Positions 35,038-46,018 of a stretch of 46,018 nucleotides of DNA are shown piece after piece (the first letter of the stretch is position 1; the number at the start of each line of letters is the position of its first letter). Below the pieces are notes generated by a model. That model was given only the letters and a program-made list of their open reading frames with translations, did no database searches and was not told the origin of the DNA. The stretch is from contig NZ_JXXV01000002.1 in NCBI RefSeq assembly GCF_000967545.1, forward strand, positions 1-46,018. Direction: 5' to 3'. The position numbers were made by a program, and so were the translations under genes. This stretch comes from Vibrio galatheae (GTDB taxonomy: Bacteria; Pseudomonadota; Gammaproteobacteria; Enterobacterales; Vibrionaceae).

Positions 35038-37827
35038 TTATACTTCTAGATAGGGCTTAGCGCTTGCTTCGACCTTTTCCATTTCATCTTGTAGCTCGAA
35101 CAATTCTGGCTCAATATCTTCAATGCTAGAGCCTGAACGCAGGGCTTTTTCTATCGTCGCACACACACTTTTTAGCCTCGGCACACCACAGTATGAGCTA
35201 CTGCCATGCAATTTATGTACGTGGTGGATAAACTGTTCGACATCGAAGTGGTCATCTTCCAAAGCGCCTTCCACAATCGCGTTAACTTCCGGAATGTAAT
35301 CAACCAACATCTTCAGCATGTCGCGCGCGAGATCTTGTTTGTTGGCCGATTGTTTGAGTGCTGCTTGCCAATCAATAATGATATTGCTGTGCTCGATAGG
35401 GGATGAGTTTTCAGCCTCATTTTCTATCACCATAGCTGAGGTGGAAATATCAAGCTTTTCCAGTTCTTTTGCGTTAGTGTGAGGGTTCCAGTGCATCAAT
35501 ACTTGTTGCAGAACATGCTCTTCAATCGGTTTGGTTAGGTAGTCATCCATCCCCGCTTTTAGTAGGCGATCGCGCTCTCCTGTCATTGCGTGTGCGGTAA
35601 CGGCTATCACGGGGGTATTCGCATTGAGTTCAGTTTGCTTAATGTTGCCACATGCTGTGACTCCATCCATGTGTGGCATTTGAATGTCCATTAAGATGAT
35701 GTCGAAATGTTGTACTTCGGCCTGTTTTACTGCGTCGACGCCGTTGGTACAGGTAATCACACTTTCTACCCGTTCTTGCAATAGAGCGCTGATCAGCTTT
35801 AGGTTGGCCGGATTATCATCGACGGCCATCACTCTGAGTGGCAAGGTTTCGCTGTTTTGCTCAGGGCTTTCAAAAAGTGGGATACTTTCCTGGTTGGCGG
35901 CTAAGGTTTGCAGCAGTTTACGTCGTGATAATGGCTTAGTAATACAGTGAATCTGGTATCGCTGAATTAAATGATCCGATAAGGCGAGGGCAGTACTTGG
36001 TGTGCCGACGACAACGTGTGGGGCACAGCGCATCGCTTGCTCAACCATTAATTGAACTGATTCGACATCATTGTCTTTGCTCGGTGATAGGTTGAGTAGC
36101 ACGTAGTCAAAGCTTTCTGTTTCTTCCGGTAAAGAGGAACGGTAGGTGACGACCAAACCTTCTTGAACCAGTGTTTGTTGAATCACCGAGGCGGCTTGCA
36201 TGTTAGGTTCAACCAGCAGCAAGGTTCGTTGACGAAGCACCTGAGTTTCAAGTAAATCGCTAACCGGCATATCGGTCGATGCTAGACGAAGAGTAAACCA
36301 GAACGTCGACCCTTGGTGCAGGCGACTGGTTAGGCTGATTTCGCCACCCATTTGACTGACCAATTTCTGGGTAATAACCAGACCTAATCCCGTACCGCCA
36401 TAGCGACGAGAAATACTGGCATCGGCCTGACTAAAGGCTTGGAACAGTTGTGACTGCTGGCGCTCCGAGATACCAATACCGGTATCGCGAACCATGAATT
36501 GCAACTCAACTGAGTCATCGCGTTGCGAACGGAGTTCAACGCTGATATCAATATTGCCGCGTTCGGTAAACTTAATCGAGTTGCCGACAAGGTTAGTGAG
36601 AACTTGCTGAATACGTAATGGATCGCCGACAAGACCGGTTGGAATTTTAGGGTCGATTTTTAATGTTAGCTCTAACCCTTTCTCATGAGCGCTGGTGGCT
36701 TGTAGGCTGACAACCTCTTCCAATGACGATTGGAAATCAAATGGAATGTTTTCTAAGGCCAACTTACCCGCTTCAAGTTTAGAAAAGTCGAGAATATCGT
36801 TGATGATATTCAGTAGGTTGTTGGCCGATTTTTCGATAGTGAGCAGGTAATCGGTTTGGCTATTGGTTAGGGTGGTCTTGAGCATTTGGCGCGTAAAACC
36901 AATCACACCATTTAGCGGGGTTCTTAGCTCATGTGACATATTGGCTAAGAACTCTGATTTGACTCGCGCGGCTTCCTGAGCTCGTTTTTTCGCAATATCC
37001 AGCTCGACGTTTTGAATTTCTAACTGCTCTAATGTTTCGCGCAAATCGGAAGTGGCTTGGTCGATGCTGTGCTGCATTTCAACATGGTACTCAGACAGCG
37101 ATACCGCCATGGCATTGATACCATTTTTCAATGAGTCCAATTCACCATGCATTTTACCTTCAATACGCACATCTAGATGACCACGGCGAATTCGGTCGAC
37201 CATACTCTTCATGTGTGAAATAGGACGTGTTACGTCATACATCAAGCGATAAGCAAACACGGCGGATAGCCCTAAACCAATCAGCATGACGAGAAAAGCT
37301 GAGAAAATCTCTTGGTATTGTTGGAGGCGCAAAGAAGAGAGATCGAGTTCAATCGCCACATAACCAAGTGCTGGATTCGAGTCTGGCCCTTTCATGGTGG
37401 CGACGATGCCAGATTCGGCGATCACTGGGGCGCGAAGAATCAAGGTGTTTTCTTGCAAAACAGAGCTTACTAGCAACGGAATAGGTTCCGTACGTGGAAA
37501 GGTCAGTAGCTCAAAATTGGGATGAAAGTTCGACGTTACGAATAGCTCGTGATTGTAGTCAAATACCGCAATACTGCGGACAAATTTGGAGTTTTTGCGA
37601 TGAGCGTAGCTGATAATGCGGCGTACGGCTTCGCGACTGTTGTTCTTTAACCCTTCTTCACTGGCGATTGCCAGCGGTTCAATAATACTTAAGCCTGAGT
37701 TGACAACCTGCTTTTCTAAATCGTGATAGCGGTTGAATGAGAAAAAGGCACTGAGAAGCAAGCCGATAATCAGCGTCGGCGCTAAGGTAAGGGTAATAAC
37801 GCGGGCGCGTAAGCCATATCTTGTCAT
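35038..37827 (-). CDS. barA: Hybrid sensor histidine kinase BarA/VarS
   Basis: A 929-residue hybrid kinase, called BarA in enterobacteria and VarS in V. cholerae. It phosphorylates the UvrY/VarA regulator, which switches on Csr-type sRNAs. Order of parts: membrane segment about 9-30, periplasmic domain, membrane segment about 174-194, HAMP, kinase core with H-box ANMSHELRTPLNGVIG (His299) and ATP-binding motifs (DTGIGI, GGTGLGL), a receiver-like domain at about 535-640 lacking the usual phosphorylation Asp (LLNLSP in place), a full receiver (Asp714 in ILMDIQMP), and an HPt domain (His871 in HKLHGSS). It is a single gene, divergent from rlmD. Confidence 0.95.
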   Translation of the reverse strand: MTRYGLRARVITLTLAPTLIIGLLLSAFFSFNRYHDLEKQVVNSGLSIIEPLAIASEEGLKNNSREAVRRIISYAHRKNSKFVRSIAVFDYNHELFVTSNFHPNFELLTFPRTEPIPLLVSSVLQENTLILRAPVIAESGIVATMKGPDSNPALGYVAIELDLSSLRLQQYQEIFSAFLVMLIGLGLSAVFAYRLMYDVTRPISHMKSMVDRIRRGHLDVRIEGKMHGELDSLKNGINAMAVSLSEYHVEMQHSIDQATSDLRETLEQLEIQNVELDIAKKRAQEAARVKSEFLANMSHELRTPLNGVIGFTRQMLKTTLTNSQTDYLLTIEKSANNLLNIINDILDFSKLEAGKLALENIPFDFQSSLEEVVSLQATSAHEKGLELTLKIDPKIPTGLVGDPLRIQQVLTNLVGNSIKFTERGNIDISVELRSQRDDSVELQFMVRDTGIGISERQQSQLFQAFSQADASISRRYGGTGLGLVITQKLVSQMGGEISLTSRLHQGSTFWFTLRLASTDMPVSDLLETQVLRQRTLLLVEPNMQAASVIQQTLVQEGLVVTYRSSLPEETESFDYVLLNLSPSKDNDVESVQLMVEQAMRCAPHVVVGTPSTALALSDHLIQRYQIHCITKPLSRRKLLQTLAANQESIPLFESPEQNSETLPLRVMAVDDNPANLKLISALLQERVESVITCTNGVDAVKQAEVQHFDIILMDIQMPHMDGVTACGNIKQTELNANTPVIAVTAHAMTGERDRLLKAGMDDYLTKPIEEHVLQQVLMHWNPHTNAKELEKLDISTSAMVIENEAENSSPIEHSNIIIDWQAALKQSANKQDLARDMLKMLVDYIPEVNAIVEGALEDDHFDVEQFIHHVHKLHGSSSYCGVPRLKSVCATIEKALRSGSSIEDIEPELFELQDEMEKVEASAKPYLEV

Positions 37828-38010
37828 TATTGTCTAAACATCGTGGTGTGGATATGGGAAAATAGCTTCCAAAAACAAGAGAAGCCGTCGAAGTTATCGC
37901 TTAAGCATAATCAACTCAGTCGGCTCAGACAATGATTCCGACTGAAAAGCTAGGACATCAGCAAATTTTCGAGCAATAGACCCTAAGGTCATAAATAGTA
38001 GGCACAAAAC

Positions 38011-39330
38011 ATGGCGCGTTTTTTCCAACCGAAGAAGAAAACTCAACTCGATACTAAGCATCAATCAGTTACGATTGAAAAGTTGGATCATCACGGCGCT
38101 GGTATGGCTTATCAAAACAAAAAGCCGATGTTTATTGAAGGCGCTTTGCCCGGCGAGAAAGTGCTGGTTCAGTTGACCGAAAGTAAGAGCAAGTTTGCTC
38201 GCGCCAAGTTGATCAAAATTCAAAAAGCGAGTCAGCAGCGCGTTGAGCCATTTTGCCAATATTACGCCGAGTGTGGTGGCTGTAATATGCAGCATTTAGC
38301 CAGCGCTTCACAGCAAGAGTACAAGCAGCAAACCCTTTCTCAGTTAATGAGTAAGTTTGCCGGGCAAAGCATCGCGTTAGAAGCGCCGATTAGTGGTGAT
38401 GACAAAGGTTATCGTCGCCGAGCGCGAGTAAGTGTAAAGCTGAATAAGAAAACCCAAGCGTTAGAATTTGGTTTTCGTAAAAAACAGAGCAAAGAGATCG
38501 TCACGGTTACGCACTGCCCGGTACTGGATAAAGAACTTGATGCTCTGCTTGTCCCTTTGTATGAGCTGTTAAACCGCTTTTCAAATCGAGAAAATATTGG
38601 TCATATTGAGTTGGTGAAAGGTGACAACGCCAAGCTTATCGTACTGAGGCATCTAAAAGCGCTCAAAGAGAACGAACAGCAAAGCCTCGAAGAATTTGCA
38701 CGTCTACACAATGCCAGTTTATATCTGATGCCAGAAAGCGATCAGCTCAATCGAGTTGTCGGCGAATCTGGTTACTATTTAGAAGCGGGAGTGACGATAC
38801 CATTCGAGCCCAACAACTTTATTCAAGTCAATCAAAAGGTCAACCAAGCGATGATAGAGCAGGCTTTGTCTTGGCTTGACGTTAATCAACAAGATAGAGT
38901 GTTAGACCTCTTTTGTGGCTTAGGTAACTTTAGTTTGCCGATGGCGAAGCGAGTTGCGAGTGTCGTCGGGGTTGAAGGCGTGGATGCCATGGTCGAAAAG
39001 GCCTCCGCCAATGCTAAGGCGAATCAGATTACCAACACGGCTTTCTACCAAGCAAATTTGGAGCAAGATGTCTCTGGTCAGCCCTGGGCTGAGGAAAAAT
39101 TTGATAAAATACTGCTTGATCCTGCTAGAGCGGGCGCAAGTGGTATTATAGAGCAGATATCAACACTAGGCGCGAGCCGAGTTGTGTACGTATCTTGTAA
39201 TCCTGCTACGTTAGCCAGAGATTCTCAAAGCTTGCTTAATCAAGGCTTTAAATTACATAAATTAGGCATGCTCGATATGTTTCCACATACAAGCCATTTA
39301 GAATCAATGGCGCTCTTTGTTAAGGATTAA
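38011..39330 (+). CDS. rlmD: 23S rRNA (uracil(1939)-C(5))-methyltransferase
   Basis: RlmD (RumA), 439 residues, methylates U1939 of 23S rRNA with S-adenosylmethionine. An N-terminal TRAM domain is followed by four cysteines for a 4Fe-4S cluster (Cys82, Cys88, Cys91, Cys169). The methyltransferase part has DLFCGLGNF (299-307), LDPARAG (369-375) and the catalytic Cys396 in [13 protein letters not shown]. It lies before relA, as in E. coli, with a short gap. Confidence 0.97.
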   Translation: MARFFQPKKKTQLDTKHQSVTIEKLDHHGAGMAYQNKKPMFIEGALPGEKVLVQLTESKSKFARAKLIKIQKASQQRVEPFCQYYAECGGCNMQHLASASQQEYKQQTLSQLMSKFAGQSIALEAPISGDDKGYRRRARVSVKLNKKTQALEFGFRKKQSKEIVTVTHCPVLDKELDALLVPLYELLNRFSNRENIGHIELVKGDNAKLIVLRHLKALKENEQQSLEEFARLHNASLYLMPESDQLNRVVGESGYYLEAGVTIPFEPNNFIQVNQKVNQAMIEQALSWLDVNQQDRVLDLFCGLGNFSLPMAKRVASVVGVEGVDAMVEKASANAKANQITNTAFYQANLEQDVSGQPWAEEKFDKILLDPARAGASGIIEQISTLGASRVVYVSCNPATLARDSQSLLNQGFKLHKLGMLDMFPHTSHLESMALFVKD

Positions 39331-39401
39331 AGCGAACTTCCCAGTGAGTCAGTAGTCTCAACACGGGCAGTTCGAGAATAAAAAAGAACAGGACGAAAAT
39401 A

Positions 39402-41621
39402 ATGGTTGCGGTAAGAAGCGCACATTTAAATCAAGACGAACAGTTTGAGCTAGATAAGTGGATTGCTAGCCTAAAGCAAGATGCTAAGGTTACCCAGCGC
39501 TTAAAAGAAGTTTACCTCCGCAGTGAAGCGATTTTAGAAGGTAATGATCAAGGTCCGCTGCTCTTGTGGCGCGGAAGAGAAATGATCGAGATTCTTATCA
39601 CTTTGTCGATGGATAAAGCCACCCTTGTGGCAGCACTGCTATTCCCATTGGTGTCGAGCGGTGCCTATGGACGTGAGCAGTTCAAAGAAGATTTTGGCAA
39701 AGAGACCATCAAGCTAATTGATGGTGTCGAAGAAATGGCGGCTTTAGGCCAGCTAAACGTGACGCTTGAAGGCAGTGCCGCATCTTCGCAAGTTGATAAT
39801 GTGCGCCGCATGCTATTAGCCATGGTTGATGACTTCCGCTGTGTGATCATCAAGCTTGCTGAGCGAATTGCCTATTTGGTTGAAGTAAAGAAGGCCCCTG
39901 AAGATGTGCGCCGAGCTGCAGCTCAAGAGTGTGCCAATATTTACGCGCCACTGGCTAACCGTTTGGGGATTGGTCAGCTTAAGTGGGAAATGGAAGACTA
40001 CGCTTTTCGTTACCAGCAGCCAGAAACATACAAACAGATAGCCAAGCAGTTGTCTGAGCGCCGGATTGTGCGTGAGCAGTACATCAAAGATTTTGTGGAT
40101 GATCTTACGGCGGAAATGAAAGCCTCATCGATCAACGCCGAGGTTAGTGGTCGTCCCAAGCATATTTACAGTATCTGGCGAAAAATGCAGAAGAAAGGGC
40201 TGGCGTTTGATGAGCTATTTGATGTTCGCGCAGTACGGATTATCGCTGACAAACTGCAAGATTGTTACGCGGCATTAGGGGCGGTACATACTAAATACAA
40301 GCACTTACCTAGTGAGTTTGATGATTATGTTGCTAACCCTAAACCCAATGGTTATCAGTCCATTCACACGGTTATCTTAGGCCCTGAAGGCAAAACCATC
40401 GAAATTCAGATCCGCACCAAAGATATGCACGAAGATTCTGAATTAGGGGTTGCCGCGCACTGGAAATACAAAGAAGGTGGCGGTGGCCGTAGTGGCTACG
40501 ACGAGAAAATTACTTGGTTACGTAAACTGCTTGATTGGCAAGAAGAGATGTCTGACTCGGGCGAGATGTTGGATGAACTGCGCAGTCAGGTATTTGATGA
40601 TCGCGTCTATGCGTTTACCCCACGCGGTGATGTGGTTGATTTACCTATGGGGGCGACGCCGCTCGACTTTGCTTATCACATTCACTCAATGGTTGGTCAC
40701 CGTTGTATCGGTGCGAAAGTAGCAGGACGTATTGTTCCGTTTACTCATAGGCTACAAATGGGTGACCAGGTCGAAATTATCACCGCCAAAGAGCCTAACC
40801 CATCGCGTGACTGGTTAAATCCATCGACGGGGTTTGTCACTTCCAGCCGTGCTCGTGCCAAGATCAATGCGTGGTTCCGTAAACAGAGTCGAGAGAAGAA
40901 CCTTGAAGCTGGTCGTGAGATCTTAGAACAAGAGCTTTCCAAGATCGGTGCGACACTAAAAGATGCAGAGCAATATGGTCTTAAGCGTTTCAACATGAAT
41001 ACGCCAGACGAACTCTATGTGGGGGTTGGTAGCGGTGATTTGCGTATCAATCAAATCATTAACCACATCAATGCCTTGGTCAATAAACCGACCGCGGAAG
41101 AGGAAGATCAGCAAGCATTAGAGAAGTTACAAGAGGCTGAAAACAGAGCACCAGCACAAAGTCGACCAAAAAAAGATGCGGTTGTGGTTGAAGGGGTAGA
41201 TAACCTGATGACCCACCTAGCGCGTTGCTGTCAGCCAATCCCTGGGGATGAAATCTCGGGTTACATTACCCAAGGTCGCGGCATCTCGGTACACCGCAGT
41301 GACTGTGAGCAGCTAGACGAACTGCGTCATCATGCGCCAGAGCGGATCATTGATACCGTTTGGGGCAGTGGTTTTGTCGGCTCATACATCTTGACGGTGC
41401 GTGTTGAAGCGATGGAGCGCAGTGGTTTGTTGAAAGACATCACCACCTTGTTTGCCAATGAAAAAATCAAAGTGACTAGCATGAAAAACCGTGTTGATTA
41501 TCGCCGCCAACTGGCGATCATGGATTTTGATTTAGAAGTGACTAACATCGAAATACTGCAACGAGTTTCCAAGCGCGTTGAGCAGATTAAAGATGTGATG
41601 TCGGTGAAGAGGTTGGGGTAG
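39402..41621 (+). CDS. relA: GTP pyrophosphokinase (ppGpp synthetase I)
   Basis: RelA, 739 residues, makes (p)ppGpp on starved ribosomes. The N-terminal hydrolase-like domain is degenerate: FP (81-82) replaces the HD pair, as in monofunctional RelA. The synthetase domain has PKHIYSIWRKMQKKG and PKPNGYQSIHT (about 310-320); then TGS (about 398-460), zinc-finger-type residues (LARCCQPIPGDEI) and a C-terminal ACT domain (about 660-739). AGGACG stands before the ATG. Confidence 0.98.
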   Translation: MVAVRSAHLNQDEQFELDKWIASLKQDAKVTQRLKEVYLRSEAILEGNDQGPLLLWRGREMIEILITLSMDKATLVAALLFPLVSSGAYGREQFKEDFGKETIKLIDGVEEMAALGQLNVTLEGSAASSQVDNVRRMLLAMVDDFRCVIIKLAERIAYLVEVKKAPEDVRRAAAQECANIYAPLANRLGIGQLKWEMEDYAFRYQQPETYKQIAKQLSERRIVREQYIKDFVDDLTAEMKASSINAEVSGRPKHIYSIWRKMQKKGLAFDELFDVRAVRIIADKLQDCYAALGAVHTKYKHLPSEFDDYVANPKPNGYQSIHTVILGPEGKTIEIQIRTKDMHEDSELGVAAHWKYKEGGGGRSGYDEKITWLRKLLDWQEEMSDSGEMLDELRSQVFDDRVYAFTPRGDVVDLPMGATPLDFAYHIHSMVGHRCIGAKVAGRIVPFTHRLQMGDQVEIITAKEPNPSRDWLNPSTGFVTSSRARAKINAWFRKQSREKNLEAGREILEQELSKIGATLKDAEQYGLKRFNMNTPDELYVGVGSGDLRINQIINHINALVNKPTAEEEDQQALEKLQEAENRAPAQSRPKKDAVVVEGVDNLMTHLARCCQPIPGDEISGYITQGRGISVHRSDCEQLDELRHHAPERIIDTVWGSGFVGSYILTVRVEAMERSGLLKDITTLFANEKIKVTSMKNRVDYRRQLAIMDFDLEVTNIEILQRVSKRVEQIKDVMSVKRLG

Positions 41622-41650
41622 TATCCAACTAAGGTAAAGAGAGATAACCT

Positions 41651-41684
41651 AAAGGTGAGCGGTTTTGGCCGCTCACCTTTTTCT
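41651..41684 (+). terminator. relA terminator
   Basis: AAAGGTGAGCGG pairs with CCGCTCACCTTT around a six-base loop, followed by TT and further T. It lies about 30 bases after relA. Confidence 0.88.
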
Positions 41685-41715
41685 TTAGATAAAAGATTTA
41701 AAGGAACATAAGAAT

Positions 41716-42513
41716 ATGAATCATCCTATTGAGCAGTTAGAACAAATCATGGCGCAGTTGCGCGATCCTGAGGGTGGTTGTCCGTGGGATCTGAAGCAGA
41801 GCTTTGACACTATTGTGCCGCACACGATAGAAGAAACCTATGAAGTGGTGGATGCCATTCACAACCGAGATTGGCCCAACCTTAAAGAAGAGTTGGGTGA
41901 CTTATTGTTTCAAGTGATTTTTTATAGCCAATTGGCAAAAGAACAGAACTTGTTTGATTTTTCTGAAGTCGTCGAGAGCGTCAACGAAAAACTCACGCGT
42001 CGCCATCCACATGTATTTTCTGATGTTGAATTTGAATCTGATGAGCAAATCAATGCCAATTGGGAGGCGGAAAAAGCGAAAGAAAAAGCCCAAATAGGCA
42101 AAACGGAACAAAGTATTCTAGACTCAATACCGAACTCTCTACCGGCTTTATCGCGTGCCACAAAGATTCAGAAAAAGTGCGCCCAATTTGGCTTTGATTG
42201 GGACTCAATCGGTCCTGTGGTAGACAAAGTGCATGAAGAGATAGAAGAGGTGATGGATGAGGCTTTGCAAGTCTCTCCAGATGAAGAAAAAGTTGAACTC
42301 GAATTGGGGGACTTGCTGTTTGCTTGCGTAAATTTAGCGCGTCATTTGGGAGCCAACCCAGAAGCGGCGTTAAGCAAAGCCAACCTCAAGTTTTCGCGTC
42401 GATTCCGCGCCGTTGAACAGCACGTCGCCCAAGCGGGGCGAGAGTTAGGCGGATGTACGTTAGATCAATTGGAAGAATATTGGCAGCAGGTAAAGCGTCA
42501 AGAACCAGAATAA
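41716..42513 (+). CDS. mazG: Nucleoside triphosphate pyrophosphohydrolase MazG
   Basis: MazG, 265 residues, hydrolyses NTPs to NMPs and pyrophosphate and clears non-standard or excess nucleotides; it lowers (p)ppGpp effects in E. coli. It has two MazG repeats; the first holds EETYEVVDAIHN and EELGDLLFQV (EExxE/ExxD metal sites), the second EIEEVMDEAL and ELGDLLFACV. In E. coli mazEF lies between relA and mazG; here no toxin-antitoxin pair is present. Followed by pyrG. Confidence 0.96.
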   Translation: MNHPIEQLEQIMAQLRDPEGGCPWDLKQSFDTIVPHTIEETYEVVDAIHNRDWPNLKEELGDLLFQVIFYSQLAKEQNLFDFSEVVESVNEKLTRRHPHVFSDVEFESDEQINANWEAEKAKEKAQIGKTEQSILDSIPNSLPALSRATKIQKKCAQFGFDWDSIGPVVDKVHEEIEEVMDEALQVSPDEEKVELELGDLLFACVNLARHLGANPEAALSKANLKFSRRFRAVEQHVAQAGRELGGCTLDQLEEYWQQVKRQEPE

Positions 42514-42624
42514 AGTGCAAAGATAGCGAAAGCTTTTTTAAGCGAAATGCGATTCAGAACAAAATCTCGCTGTCTGTTTTCTCTTTGTGCAGTTTGATTT
42601 GAAGCAAAAAATAAAAAATTGCAG

Positions 42625-45743
<3,119 letters not shown>

Positions 45744-45772
45744 TTCCTAGCGGATTATTAACTTAGAGCTTT

Positions 45773-45803
45773 AAAAAACGCCTCCGTTCTTGGGGGCGTT
45801 TTT
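45773..45803 (+). terminator. eno terminator
   Basis: AAAACGCCTCC pairs with a GGGGGCGTTTT arm around a short loop, followed by T residues, 30 bases after the eno stop. Confidence 0.9.
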
Positions 45804-45832
45804 GTTTTCAGATTGGTATTTAAGAGCGATAA

Positions 45833-45949
45833 GCCGTTCTGACCGTGTTGCTGCCATACCTAAAAGAAAGCAACCAACTAATCCGTATCGAGGAAGCTCT
45901 AGGTGAGCGCGCTCCTTTCAACGGTCTTAAAGAAGTTAAAGGTCAATAA
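45833..45949 (+). pseudogene. Decayed second copy of the eno 3' end
   Basis: Bases 45833-45852 are identical to 45640-45659 of eno. After an unrelated run of 18 bases that breaks the frame, 45871-45949 match 45665-45743 with three substitutions, all synonymous (CGT/CGC, CCA/CCT, CAG/CAA), so the final 25 residues and the stop are kept. The match continues through the 3' UTR to about 46000 with about eight further changes, nearly all transitions; there the terminator has lost its second arm. No start or upstream eno sequence is present. It is a remnant of a related eno, not a functional gene. Confidence 0.9.
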
Positions 45950-46018
45950 TTCCCAGCGAATTATCAACTTAAAGCTTTAGAAAATGCCTCCGCTCTCGGG
46001 TAATGCCGATCAGTTAAG

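Overview
This window is a stretch of chromosome from a Vibrio (Vibrionaceae, Gammaproteobacteria). The protein sequences and above all the gene order point there: leuABCD, a PAP2 phosphatase and a VC2487-type glycosyltransferase, leuO, an acyl-CoA ligase, ilvIH, serA, rpiA, fau, 6S RNA, zapA, ygfB, ubiH, ubiI; then ygfZ, sdhE, nadB, rpoE-rseABC, lepAB, rnc-era, recO-pdxJ-acpS, barA/varS, rlmD, relA, mazG, pyrG, eno. It is a conserved housekeeping segment. No insertion sequence, CRISPR array, toxin-antitoxin cassette or prophage gene was seen. The only trace of mobility is a second, decayed copy of the eno 3' end at the right edge.

Layout. 1-930: the last bases of a tRNA-like gene, a terminator and a secreted DUF547 protein. 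968-6094: the leucine operon on the minus strand, preceded by a leucine-rich leader peptide and an attenuator. 6295-9287: a lipid phosphatase and glycosyltransferase pair, then leuO in AT-rich DNA. 9395-13909: an acyl-CoA ligase, then ilvIH behind a structured leader. 13927-17296 (minus): serA with two PurR-type boxes, rpiA, fau, 6S RNA and zapA. 17533-20556 (plus): ygfB and two ubiquinone hydroxylases. 20597-22877 (minus): a small unknown protein, a probable sRNA or structured 3' UTR, a YbaK-family deacylase and ygfZ. 23078-25330: sdhE and a YgfX-like gene, convergent with nadB. 25743-28387: the sigma-E operon behind a matching sigma-E promoter. 28514-35020: lepA-lepB, an unusually long hairpin, rnc-era, a terminator, then recO-pdxJ-acpS. 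35038-37827 (minus): the hybrid kinase BarA/VarS. 38011-45743: rlmD, relA, mazG, pyrG and eno.

How the parts fit. The left third makes branched-chain amino acids and serine and holds the regulator (LeuO) usually linked to them. The centre combines ubiquinone and NAD synthesis, flavoprotein assembly and envelope stress. The right half contains translation, RNA processing, stringent response, nucleotide sanitation and glycolysis genes. The most interesting signals are non-coding: the leu attenuator, tandem PurR boxes at serA, an inverted repeat overlapping a possible leader ORF before ilvI, a three-hairpin RNA with its own terminator at 21093-21240, a 123-nt foldback before rnc, a CRP-like site in the pyrG promoter, and the synonymous-only duplicate of the eno end.
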